From positions 1 through 64,000 of the forward strand of contig DCIA01000003.1 of the NCBI GenBank assembly GCA_002315735.1: a stretch of DNA of 64,000 nucleotides. Direction: 5' to 3'. The stretch comes from Clostridiales bacterium UBA1738. Its GTDB lineage: Bacteria; Bacillota; Clostridia; UBA1381. Position 1 is the first letter of the stretch. Every line of letters begins with the position of its first letter. The translations under genes and the position numbers were made by a program. The notes beneath the pieces were generated by a model. The model ran no database searches. It worked only from the letters and a program-made list of their open reading frames with translations, and was not told the origin of the DNA. Of the stretch, positions 43,516 to 51,522 are shown piece by piece.

Positions 43516-43545
43516 GCATATTTTAATAAATATTTGGAAATAATA
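43516..43545 (+). promoter_or_regulatory. Possible sigma-G promoter of the ger operon
   Basis: GCATA (43516-43520) and AATAATA (43539-43545) are 18 bp apart. They fit the forespore sigma-G pattern gHATR / CATnHTA apart from the first base of the -10. Germinant receptor operons are sigma-G-dependent in Bacillus. AT-rich sequence makes chance matches likely. Confidence 0.35.
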
Positions 43546-43582
43546 GTATAAAATTACTATAAAATAATGAAAGTGAAGGAAA

Positions 43583-45193
43583 ATGTTAAATTTAATTAAG
43601 AGAATTTTCCTGTTTGATGCAAGTCTACAAGAAAATAAGTTTGATTTTAACTTGACTGATAGTAAAAATGGCACAGAAAACAGTGCTACTGTAAAAAAAG
43701 AAGTAAAAATATCAAAAAAAATAAAAGATAATAAAACATATATAGAAAGTAGATTTAGTGTCCCAAAAAATAATGATGTTGTAATCAAAGAGTTAAAAAT
43801 TAAAGGGGACACAAAAGCCTTTGTGTTATTTTATGATGGTATGTGTGATGGCGACCAAATAAACGAGGGAATTATTAAGCCATTGCTTGAAATACCGCTT
43901 TTTGAAGAAAAAAAGCATAAATTTAATAAAGATGTGATCTTGAATTCATTAATCGTCCATAATCAAGTAAGTGAAAAGGACAATTTTGATGATATTATTG
44001 ATGATGTAAACTTTGGTTCTTGTGCGTTGTTTGTCGATGGTATAAATGTTGCTTTTTCGATGGATGTCAAGGATTGGCCGCATAGGAGCGTTGAAAAAGC
44101 CGAAAATGAACAGTCAATATATGGCCCGCAAGAAGCTTTTGCTGATATGCTTCGTGGAAATTCGGCGCAGGTCAGAAAAATTCTTAAAACAGAGTCTGTT
44201 ATTTGTGAAAAAATCACTGTCGGAAAGGTTTCCAAGACTCGCGGAGTTATAATGTATATTGACGGTGTGGCAAATAAATCGCTAATAGATGAAGTGAAAC
44301 GGCGAATTGACGGAATTTCTACCGATTATATTTTTTCTGTTGAAGAGATATCTATGTATATAGAGGAAAATCCGTTTATGATCACCGGACATATTTTAGC
44401 AACCGAAAGACCTGACAGAGTTGCCAGAATGCTTGCTGATGGCAGAGTTGGAGTTATTTTAAACGGTAGCCCAAGAGCTTTGATTTTACCTACAAATGCA
44501 TATGAACTATTACACTCGGCTTCGGATGCGTATTTAAGATTTGATTTTGCAAATATGTCCAGAATTTTAAGGCTTGTTGCAACGGGAATTTCTGTGCTGC
44601 TTCCTGGGCTATTTCTTGCAATAACACTATTTCACGAAGAGATGCTTCCAACATATTTATTATATGCAATAAGTGCATCAAGGCAAAATGTACCTTTTCC
44701 GAGCCTTGTAGAACTTTTGCTTATGGATTTTTCTTTTGAAATGATAAGGGAAGCAGGACTTAGAATGCCAAATCCTATTGGCTCAGTGCTTGGAATTGTA
44801 GGCGGACTTATTTTAGGACAGGCTGCGGTTAGCGCAAAGATTGTCAGCCCCATAATGATAATTGTTATAGCAATTACAGGCATTGGTTCATTCGCAACGG
44901 CTGACTATTCGCTTAGTTGGAGTTATCGAATTTTAAAATTTCTGTTTGTGATTAGTGGTGCAATGTTTGGATTTTTAGGCATTGCACTTGGAATCTTTAC
45001 CTATTCAATGGTTATTGCGGGCAGTAAAAGCTTTGGAGTACCTTTTTTATCTCCCGGCCCAAGCAAATCGTTGGTTTTTGGGTCTTTATTTGTCCCACCT
45101 ATATGGAAAACAGAAAAACGGCACGAGTTTTTAAAACCTATTAGAAGGTTTAAACAACCAAAAATAAGCAAAAAATGGAGATATGAAGACTAA
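43583..45193 (+). CDS. GerA-family spore germinant receptor subunit A
   Basis: A 536-residue A subunit of a nutrient germinant receptor in the spore inner membrane. The large N-terminal soluble part (residues 1 to about 320) includes YIDGVANKSLIDEVKRRID and TERPDRVARMLADGRVGVILNGSP. It is followed by 5-6 membrane helices beginning VATGISVLLPGLFLAI. The proline-rich FPSLVELLLMDFSFEMIREAG and PNPIGSVLGIVGGLILGQAAV motifs are conserved. Length is slightly over average. It starts the A-B-C cluster and is followed by a parS site. Confidence 0.93.
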   Translation: MLNLIKRIFLFDASLQENKFDFNLTDSKNGTENSATVKKEVKISKKIKDNKTYIESRFSVPKNNDVVIKELKIKGDTKAFVLFYDGMCDGDQINEGIIKPLLEIPLFEEKKHKFNKDVILNSLIVHNQVSEKDNFDDIIDDVNFGSCALFVDGINVAFSMDVKDWPHRSVEKAENEQSIYGPQEAFADMLRGNSAQVRKILKTESVICEKITVGKVSKTRGVIMYIDGVANKSLIDEVKRRIDGISTDYIFSVEEISMYIEENPFMITGHILATERPDRVARMLADGRVGVILNGSPRALILPTNAYELLHSASDAYLRFDFANMSRILRLVATGISVLLPGLFLAITLFHEEMLPTYLLYAISASRQNVPFPSLVELLLMDFSFEMIREAGLRMPNPIGSVLGIVGGLILGQAAVSAKIVSPIMIIVIAITGIGSFATADYSLSWSYRILKFLFVISGAMFGFLGIALGIFTYSMVIAGSKSFGVPFLSPGPSKSLVFGSLFVPPIWKTEKRHEFLKPIRRFKQPKISKKWRYED

Positions 45194-45195
45194 AA

Positions 45196-45211
45196 TGTTT
45201 CACGTGAAACA
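45196..45211. other. parS: parS site 2
   Basis: A second exact TGTTTCACGTGAAACA, between the ger A and B subunit genes, 1.7 kb from site 1. Multiple parS sites near the origin nucleate ParB and recruit SMC. Confidence 0.95.
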
Positions 45212-45232
45212 TTTATGAGGGAAGAGGTAGAT

Positions 45233-46306
45233 ATGAGTATTAATAAAAGAGATTTAACGATGCTAATGTCAAACTTAATAATAGTAAAATTTATATTTAC
45301 ATTCCCAAGGAATTTATTTGAGGAAAGCGGCAACAGTGCTTTTATAACATCTGTTTTTATGTCCCTAACTGCTTTTATGCTTGTGTGGCTTTCCTTTTAC
45401 GCATATAGGGATTGCGGAAACAGAAGTGTTCTTGAACTTAGCGAGATATTCGGTGGCAGAACTTTAAAAATAGTGGTGTCACTTTTAGTTTCGTTTGTTT
45501 TAATTGCTAATTTCACAAGCGAACTCAGAAATTTTTTGGAGTCGGTAAAGATTGTATTACTGCCTAAAACGGACATCGAAATACTAATGATACTCCTTGC
45601 AATAGCAATTATCATAGGTGCAAAAAAGGGAATATTTCCGATAAGCACAATAAATGGTATTTTATTTCCTATTTGTCTTTTGTTTTTGGGGATAATCTGT
45701 GTTTCTCTTATAAATAACTATGACATAAATAATTTGTTTCCGATATTTGGCAAGGGTGTAGACAAAATACTTTTAGGGACAGTAAAAGACATATCTTGTT
45801 TTTCGGACGTTTTGGTATTAAATATATTGTTGCCGTACTCAGAAGATATAGAAGCGGCAAAGAGTGGTTCTTTAAAGGCAGTTATTATTGGTGGTGCTAC
45901 GCTGTTTTTTATTACTCTTTGTTATGGGCTTTCCTATCCATATCCGAGATCGGAAGAATTTTTATTGCCGATTTATCAATTATCAAGAATGATTAAGGCG
46001 GGCGAATATTTCCAAAGATTTGAGGCGTTTTTTGAGTTTATTTGGACAATTACAGAACTAATTTATGCTGAAATATACCTGTTTGTCATAGCAGAAGTGT
46101 TAGCGGAAGGATTTTCTGTTAAACGAAAGGAAATGCTTTTATATCCTATTGCATCGATATGCATTTTGTTAACATTAGAGCCTACATCTGTCGTTGATGT
46201 TTTAAATTTTTCAAAGATACTGGGATATTTTGTCTCGCCTGTTGCTTTTTTATTACCTATAATTGTTCCCCTAATATATAAAACGAAGGAGAGGGACATA
46301 AAATGA
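45233..46306 (+). CDS. GerB-family spore germinant receptor subunit B
   Basis: A 357-residue integral membrane protein of the APC-like transporter fold with about ten helices. It is the subunit thought to bind germinants. The N-terminus SINKRDLTMLMSNLIIVKFIFTFPR and the central INNYDINNLFPIFGKGV are typical. The ATG at 45233 follows AAGAGGTAGAT; an upstream in-frame start at 45215 is less likely. It overlaps the C subunit gene by 4 nt. Confidence 0.92.
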   Translation: MSINKRDLTMLMSNLIIVKFIFTFPRNLFEESGNSAFITSVFMSLTAFMLVWLSFYAYRDCGNRSVLELSEIFGGRTLKIVVSLLVSFVLIANFTSELRNFLESVKIVLLPKTDIEILMILLAIAIIIGAKKGIFPISTINGILFPICLLFLGIICVSLINNYDINNLFPIFGKGVDKILLGTVKDISCFSDVLVLNILLPYSEDIEAAKSGSLKAVIIGGATLFFITLCYGLSYPYPRSEEFLLPIYQLSRMIKAGEYFQRFEAFFEFIWTITELIYAEIYLFVIAEVLAEGFSVKRKEMLLYPIASICILLTLEPTSVVDVLNFSKILGYFVSPVAFLLPIIVPLIYKTKERDIK

Positions 46307-47529
46307 AAAAGAGTTTGATGTGTACGAGTTTAATTTTGATGTTTTTACTCACATCTTGCAACGATGCGGTTGAACCTGAGGCACTGGGGTATGTTGTTGC
46401 CATTGGTATAGATAAAGCAAGTGATAATCAAGATGGGTACAATATAACTATTCAATATGCAAATCCAAATAAAATTAGTGGCGGCTCAGAAGAGTCGGGC
46501 GGAAAAGGCGGTAGCGAAAGCATTAATAATATTATGGTAGAAGCATCAGGGATATACTCTGCTATTAATATTGCAAACCATATTATAAGTAAAAAATTTG
46601 TTTTGTCGCACACAAAACTCATAGTGTTTTCGGATGAAATAGCAAAGAGCGGGATAGAGAATTTTTTGGAAGCAATAGGCAGAAGCAGCGATATAAGGCC
46701 AAATACTTATTTGGCGGTTAGTAAGGGTAGTGCAGAAGAATTTTTAAAAGCAGTTAATCCTGAAAGCGAGGTTAATCCTGTAAGATACTATACAATGATA
46801 TTTGAGAATGATTATTCGGGATTTATCCCGCAGCAGCAAAGTAGGGATTTTTATTTTTATTATGACAGTTTGGAAAAGGATGTAGTAATGCCGCTTTGCT
46901 CGGTGAAAAAAGAAGAAAAGGGCAATAAAGAGGAAAACTTTGAAGGCTATCAAATAGGACAGGAAAATTATGTTGCAGGTCAAATCAACACAAAGAGTGA
47001 AGAAACGCAAGTTTTAGGCTCTGCTGTTTTTGACGGGGACATAAAAGTTTCGGAGTTATCCGATGTTGATACAGAAATTTTGAATATGCTTATGGGAAAA
47101 TATAAAAGTAGTTATGTGTCCTATAAATTTTCAAAAACGCCGGATACTCCTATAACTGTTCTGGAGGAGCAAAAAAGAAAGCCCAAAATTAAGGTTAAAA
47201 TAGGCAAAGAGGGAATAAAAGCAGATATAAAAGTATTTTTAGAGGCTGATTTTTCATCAGGAACGGCAAGAGAGATCGTAGAAAATCACTTGGACGAATT
47301 TACAGATGAGGCAGCAGAAGAAATAAAGCTTAAAATCTTGGAAGTTTTAGAAAAAACAAAAGAATTAAATCTTGATTTAGTAGGTTTTGGAAGTTTTGCA
47401 AAGCGAAATTTCCTCACACTGAAAGATTTTGAAGATTTTAAGTGGAAAGAAAAGTATAAAAATATTGAGTTTGATGTATCTGTTGTATTTGAAATTAAAA
47501 GAACAGGTCTAATAGTTAGGAGTGAATAA
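46303..47529 (+). CDS. GerC-family germinant receptor lipoprotein subunit C
   Basis: A 408-residue lipoprotein. The signal ends in the lipobox LLTSC (Cys at about residue 19), followed by the typical VEPEALGYVVAIGIDKA start of GerC proteins. The mid-region FVLSHTKLIVFSDEIAKSGIENFLEAIGRSSDIRPNTYL and the C-terminal AKRNFLTLKDF are family-like. It should sit on the outer face of the spore inner membrane with subunits A and B. It is followed by, and overlaps, a small two-helix gene. Confidence 0.93.
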   Translation: MKKSLMCTSLILMFLLTSCNDAVEPEALGYVVAIGIDKASDNQDGYNITIQYANPNKISGGSEESGGKGGSESINNIMVEASGIYSAINIANHIISKKFVLSHTKLIVFSDEIAKSGIENFLEAIGRSSDIRPNTYLAVSKGSAEEFLKAVNPESEVNPVRYYTMIFENDYSGFIPQQQSRDFYFYYDSLEKDVVMPLCSVKKEEKGNKEENFEGYQIGQENYVAGQINTKSEETQVLGSAVFDGDIKVSELSDVDTEILNMLMGKYKSSYVSYKFSKTPDTPITVLEEQKRKPKIKVKIGKEGIKADIKVFLEADFSSGTAREIVENHLDEFTDEAAEEIKLKILEVLEKTKELNLDLVGFGSFAKRNFLTLKDFEDFKWKEKYKNIEFDVSVVFEIKRTGLIVRSE

Positions 47530-47698
47530 TATTATAGCGCTTATTTCTCTTTTGGTGGCATCGGTTTCGATTAAAACGATATCATATGCGATATGGGAGT
47601 TTAGAAATAAAAATAAACTTGCAGGATTTTTTGTTTTATTTTTGGTTTTAAGTGTAATATTTTTGACTATAAGATATATAAATAATGTTTTGACTTGA
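47522..47698 (+). CDS. Small two-helix membrane protein, candidate Ger D-subunit
   Basis: A 58-codon frame starts at GTG 47522, inside the end of the GerC gene, with AGGA directly before it. It encodes two membrane helices (about residues 3-24 and 34-52) joined by a short basic loop EFRNKNK. Some Bacillus and clostridial ger operons carry a small two-helix D subunit of about this size that modulates germination; this fits by size, topology and position. The start is uncertain because the ribosome site abuts GTG. It ends within the rnpB promoter. Confidence 0.55.
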   Translation: MNNIIALISLLVASVSIKTISYAIWEFRNKNKLAGFFVLFLVLSVIFLTIRYINNVLT

Positions 47699-47723
47699 CA
47701 AAATATATAATTTTAACTATAAT
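47695..47723 (+). promoter_or_regulatory. Promoter of rnpB
   Basis: TTGACA (47695-47700) and TATAAT (47718-47723) with 17-bp spacing, predicting a start at about 47731, where the RNase P RNA P1 helix begins. The -35 overlaps the stop codon of the small membrane protein gene. Confidence 0.88.
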
Positions 47724-47730
47724 TTTAATT

Positions 47731-48057
47731 GAGTAAGTCAGACGGTTGCGGGCATATTATATGCGTGAGGAAAGTCCGGGCTCCAAAAAGCAGGATGCCG
47801 GCTAACGACCGGTGGAGGCGACTCCAAGGATAGTGCAACAGAAAATAAACGCCGATTTATCGGTAAGTGTGGAAATGTGAGGTAAGAGCTCACAGGGGAG
47901 AGGGTAACCAAATCCCCGTGTAAACCCCATCCGGAGCAACATCGACTGTGCGATACGGCCTGCTCGGCATAGCACGAATGATGGCTTGAACAACAGGGTA
48001 ACCCGTTGTCACAGATAGATAACCGTCCAAGACAGAACCCGGCTTATAGATTTGCTC
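47731..48057 (+). ncRNA. rnpB: RNase P RNA, bacterial type A
   Basis: The catalytic RNA of RNase P, about 327 nt. Conserved blocks are GAGGAAAGTCCGGGCTCC, GATAGTGCAACAGAAA, GGTAAGAGCTCAC and the 3' AGACAGAACCCGGCTTATAG. P1 pairs GAGTAAGT (47731-47738) with ATTTGCTC (48050-48057), which fixes both ends. The type A architecture is seen in many clostridia rather than type B of Bacillus. Its protein partner rnpA is in this window. Confidence 0.95.
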
Positions 48058-48071
48058 AAAAATGAAAAAAA

Positions 48072-48094
48072 CCCGTTGACATACAGTCAGCGGG
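48072..48094 (+). terminator. Terminator of rnpB
   Basis: CCCGTTGAC (48072-48080) pairs with GTCAGCGGG (48086-48094), with one wobble, followed by AATTTTTTT. Confidence 0.88.
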
Positions 48095-48101
48095 AATTTT
48101 T

Positions 48102-48869
48102 TTATAATACTTCAATTAAATTTATATCGTGCTTTTCTAAGCAAGATTTCCAATCGTCCGTCATTTTTTCATCGGTGATGACGATATCAAGCCTTGAAAA
48201 GTCGCTAATTACAGGAACACCAATTTTGCCAATTTTTGTATGGTCGCATAGGAAAATTGCCGATTCAGAGCAGTCTATCATTGCTTTTTTTATTTCTGCT
48301 TCTGCCTCATTTGATTCGGTAAGACCACGCATTAAGGTTGCTCCACGACAGGAGAAAAATACCTTGTTTGCAAAGTAGTGCTCACGGATTGTAGATTCCA
48401 CGATTCTGCCAACATAGGACATATTTTTCTGTGTCAAAAGACCGCCGGTTGAGATTGCACGGATATTTTCAGAATGTGCAAGTTCTGTCATAATTCGCTC
48501 GGAATTAGTGATAACGGTGATGCTTTTTTTGTCCTTAATATTTCTGGCTATGTGAAGGCTTGATGTTGATGCATCAAGAAAAATAGTTTCGCCGTCCTTT
48601 ATTAAGGAGGCGGCACGCTTTCCGATTCTTTGTTTCCCTTCAAAATTTATAACGTCACGGTCTTCAACGGAAATTTCAGTTTCAGAACCACAAGAAAGCG
48701 TAGCACCGCCATAAGTACGAACCAAAACGCCTTGTCTTTCAAGCCTTTCAAGGTCGCCTCTTATAGTTTCGGTAGTTACATCAAATTTTTTGGCAAGTTC
48801 CAAAACCAAAACACTTTTTTCTTTTAAGATAATTTCTTCGATTTTATTTCTTCTTTCAACTGCAAGCAT
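48102..48869 (-). CDS. DeoR/GlpR-family transcriptional regulator
   Basis: A 255-residue sugar-phosphate-responsive repressor. The N-terminal HTH has ERRNKIEEIILKEKSVLVLELAKKFDVTTETIRGDLERLE, the DeoR signature. The C-terminal domain resembles ribose-5-phosphate isomerase-like effector domains, with FLDASTSSLHIARNI, SCRGATLMRGLTESNEAEAEIKKAMI and DHTKIGK. It follows nfnB in the same direction and may be transcribed with it. No sugar kinase or PTS transporter is next to it, so the effector is unknown. Confidence 0.88.
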   Translation of the reverse strand: MLAVERRNKIEEIILKEKSVLVLELAKKFDVTTETIRGDLERLERQGVLVRTYGGATLSCGSETEISVEDRDVINFEGKQRIGKRAASLIKDGETIFLDASTSSLHIARNIKDKKSITVITNSERIMTELAHSENIRAISTGGLLTQKNMSYVGRIVESTIREHYFANKVFFSCRGATLMRGLTESNEAEAEIKKAMIDCSESAIFLCDHTKIGKIGVPVISDFSRLDIVITDEKMTDDWKSCLEKHDINLIEVL

Positions 48870-48890
48870 AAAATAACGAAGCCTTTCTTT

Positions 48891-50279
48891 TTATTTATTT
48901 TCAATATCTTTCATAATAGCATCAGCGGCTGCTTTTCCTGCACCCATTGCAAGAATAACTGTTGCAGCACCTGTAACGGCGTCGCCGCCTGCATAAATTT
49001 TAGCACGTGATGTAAGACCTGTTTCTTCATCTGCAATAATTCCGCCCCAACTTTCAGTTTCAAGACCTTCTGTTGTGGATTTAATCAGCGGATTAGGGCT
49101 TGTGCCAAGTGCCATAATTACGCAGTCAAGGTCGATTACGAATTCACTGTTTGGCTTTATTTGCGGTCTTCTTCTGCCCGAACTATCAGGCTCACCAAGT
49201 TCCATTTCAACGCATTTTACACCACCTACGAAGCCGTTTTCGTCCGATAAAATTTCGGTAGGATTTGTCAAAAGTTTAAAGATAATGCCTTCTTCCTTTG
49301 CGTGTTCAACCTCTTCTAAACGTGCAGGAAGTTCTGCCTCACTACGACGATAGATAATATATACTTCATCAGCACCAAGACGCTTTGCACATCTTGCGGC
49401 GTCCATTGCGACATTTCCGCCACCGACAACAGCAACTTTTTTGCTGTTTTTGATTGGTGTTTTTGAGTCCTCTTTGTATGCTTTCATTAGATTAACACGA
49501 GTTAAAAATTCATTTGCAGAATAAACTCCGTTTAAGTTTTCGCCGGGGATTTCCATAAACTTTGGAAGACCGGCACCTGAGCCTATGAAAACTGCTTCAA
49601 AGCCGTCGTCTAGAAGTTCATCAATAGATAAAACTTTTCCTATTACCATATTAGTTTCAACCTTAACGCCGAGGTCTATCAGAGTGTCAATTTCCTTTTG
49701 TACGATTGATTTCGGAAGACGAAATTCCGGTATGCCGTAAACTAAAACGCCGCCGGCAAGATGAAGTGCCTCAAAAATAGTTACTTCGTAGCCCTTTTTA
49801 GCAAGGTCGCCGGCACAAGTAAGCCCTGATGGGCCGGAGCCGATAACTGCAACTTTATGACCGTTTGGAGTAGGCTTTTGTGGTTTTTCGGTCACATTTT
49901 TGTTGTGCCAATCGGCAACAAATCTTTCCAAACGACCAATACCAACGCTTTCGCCTTTAATTCCACGCACGCACTTGCTTTCGCATTGGCGTTCTTGTGG
50001 GCAAACTCTGCCGCAAACGGCAGGGAGAGAACTTGAAAGGGAAATAATTTGGTATGCTTTTTCAAAATTTCCTTCTGAAACTTCCTTAATAAATTCAGGG
50101 ATATGAATTTTTACGGGACAACCACTTACGCAAGGCATATTTTTGCAGTTAAGACAACGCTTTGCCTCGTCTATTGCAGTTTCTTCGGAATATCCCAAAG
50201 CAACTTCGTCAAAATTTTTGTTTCTTATATCAGGTGCCTGAGTAGGCATAGGATTTTTGTTTGGTGACATATTAGGCAT
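48891..50279 (-). CDS. nfnB: NfnB / glutamate synthase small-subunit-like flavoprotein
   Basis: A 462-residue GltD-like FAD protein. The N-terminal region binds two [4Fe-4S] clusters (CLNCKNMPCVSGCP and CGRVCPQERQCESKC). An FAD site GSGPSGLTCAGDL and a second dinucleotide site VVGGGNVAMDAAR for NADP(H) follow. Coupling to the gene upstream, which encodes the small FAD/[2Fe-2S] subunit, identifies it as NfnB of the NADH-dependent ferredoxin:NADP+ oxidoreductase rather than glutamate synthase, whose large subunit is absent here. The start follows GGAGGTAGAATAAT. Confidence 0.85.
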   Translation of the reverse strand: MPNMSPNKNPMPTQAPDIRNKNFDEVALGYSEETAIDEAKRCLNCKNMPCVSGCPVKIHIPEFIKEVSEGNFEKAYQIISLSSSLPAVCGRVCPQERQCESKCVRGIKGESVGIGRLERFVADWHNKNVTEKPQKPTPNGHKVAVIGSGPSGLTCAGDLAKKGYEVTIFEALHLAGGVLVYGIPEFRLPKSIVQKEIDTLIDLGVKVETNMVIGKVLSIDELLDDGFEAVFIGSGAGLPKFMEIPGENLNGVYSANEFLTRVNLMKAYKEDSKTPIKNSKKVAVVGGGNVAMDAARCAKRLGADEVYIIYRRSEAELPARLEEVEHAKEEGIIFKLLTNPTEILSDENGFVGGVKCVEMELGEPDSSGRRRPQIKPNSEFVIDLDCVIMALGTSPNPLIKSTTEGLETESWGGIIADEETGLTSRAKIYAGGDAVTGAATVILAMGAGKAAADAIMKDIENK

Positions 50280-50280
50280 A

Positions 50281-51123
50281 TTATTCTACCTCCTTGTTAA
50301 AGAGATTGCAAGTTTCTTCGTGTGCGTGGCGTTCAAAAGGCTTATACATTGAAGAACGCTTCATAGCCTCATCGAAATCAACTTCGTGACCGTCAAAATC
50401 AGGGCCGTCAACACAGGCAAATTTAAGTTTTCCACCGACAGTAAGTCTGCAACCACCACACATACCTGTGCCGTCAATCATAATAGGATTCATACTGACA
50501 GTGGTTTTTATGCCATATTCTTTTGTTAAAAGACAAACGAATTTCATCATAATCACAGGGCCGATAACGATAACTTCGTCATATTTATTACCGTTTTCGA
50601 TAAGAGCCTTTAAAGCATCGGTAACAAGCCCTTTTTCGCCATAACTTCCGTCATCGGTCATAATAACCATTTTGTCGGAAACATCCCCAAATTCCTTTTC
50701 TAAAATAACAAGGTCATGATTTCTAAAACCTACAACCGAGTGAACTTCTGCGCCAAGTTCGTGTAGTTTTTTTGCGACGGGATATGCGATTGCACAGCCA
50801 ACGCCACCGCCGACAACAGCAACTTTTTTAAGATTTGTAAGGTCTGACGGTTTACCGAGAGGGCCTACAAAATCGGCAATAAAATCGCCTTCATTTTTAT
50901 GATTTAACTCTTCTGTTGTAGCACCGACAATTTGGAAAATTATGGAAACAGTTCCGTTTTCACGGTCGAAATCTGCAATAGTAAGCGGAATTCTCTCGCC
51001 GTCCTCCGAAACTCTTAAAATAATAAATTGCCCCGGTTCAGCCTTTTTAGCAACAGCAGGAGCCAAAATATCCATTTTTGTTACAGTTGGATTTAAAACT
51101 TCTTTTTTAATGATTTTATTCAT
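50281..51123 (-). CDS. nfnA: NfnA, ferredoxin-NADP reductase-like subunit
   Basis: A 280-residue flavoprotein related to dihydroorotate dehydrogenase electron-transfer subunit and sulfide dehydrogenase. It has the FAD-binding PGQFIILRVSEDGERIPLTI, a pyridine-nucleotide site VVGGGVGCAIAYPVAK and a C-terminal [2Fe-2S] region GTGMCGGCRLTVGGKLKFAC with three Cys; an Asp supplies the fourth ligand in homologues. With NfnB it couples NADH and reduced ferredoxin to NADP+ reduction by flavin-based bifurcation. It is the first gene of the operon, with a perfect promoter. Confidence 0.88.
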   Translation of the reverse strand: MNKIIKKEVLNPTVTKMDILAPAVAKKAEPGQFIILRVSEDGERIPLTIADFDRENGTVSIIFQIVGATTEELNHKNEGDFIADFVGPLGKPSDLTNLKKVAVVGGGVGCAIAYPVAKKLHELGAEVHSVVGFRNHDLVILEKEFGDVSDKMVIMTDDGSYGEKGLVTDALKALIENGNKYDEVIVIGPVIMMKFVCLLTKEYGIKTTVSMNPIMIDGTGMCGGCRLTVGGKLKFACVDGPDFDGHEVDFDEAMKRSSMYKPFERHAHEETCNLFNKEVE

Positions 51124-51155
51124 GAAAAAAACCTTCCTTTTAGGTATATAGAACT

Positions 51156-51184
51156 ATTATAACCACTTTTTTTTTATTTGTCAA
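51156..51184 (-). promoter_or_regulatory. Promoter of nfnAB
   Basis: On the minus strand TTGACA (51179-51184) and TATAAT (51156-51161) with 17-bp spacing, about 30 nt before the nfnA ATG. Confidence 0.85.
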
Positions 51185-51251
51185 TTTATTGGGATAAAGA
51201 AATTAAAAACAGATATAATAAATATAAGAAAAAAAGGAAAGGACAAGAAAA

Positions 51252-51509
51252 ATGAAAGAATTTACTTATAAAATTTGTGATGAAGTTGGAATTCATGCAA
51301 GACCTGCGGGGATTTTGGTTAAAAAAGCGGGAGAGTTTCAATCGGAAATAAAAATAATTAAGGGCGAGAAGGAAGCAGATTTAAAAAGACTTTTTGCAGT
51401 TATGGGGCTTTCTGTAAAAAAAGATGATTTGGTAAGGGTGACAGTTTCGGGAGAGGACGAGGAAAAGGCGGTAGCCGAGATTGAAACCTTTTTTAAAAAT
51501 AATTTGTAG
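51252..51509 (+). CDS. ptsH: PTS phosphocarrier HPr lacking Ser46
   Basis: An 85-residue HPr that passes phosphate from enzyme I to sugar-specific IIA proteins. The active site His15 is in EVGIHARPAGILVK. The segment around residue 46 reads ADLKRLFAVMGLS, so the regulatory Ser46 of Gram-positive HPr is Arg. It therefore cannot be phosphorylated there by HPr kinase, and the HPr(Ser-P)/CcpA route should be absent for this protein. It starts 13 nt before ptsI. Length is normal. Confidence 0.93.
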   Translation: MKEFTYKICDEVGIHARPAGILVKKAGEFQSEIKIIKGEKEADLKRLFAVMGLSVKKDDLVRVTVSGEDEEKAVAEIETFFKNNL

Positions 51510-51522
51510 GAAGTGATAGATA

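Noticed and set aside
48891..50279. Glutamate synthase small subunit acting in glutamate synthesis
   Set aside because: No large subunit gene is adjacent, and the coupled NfnA gene points to the Nfn complex instead.
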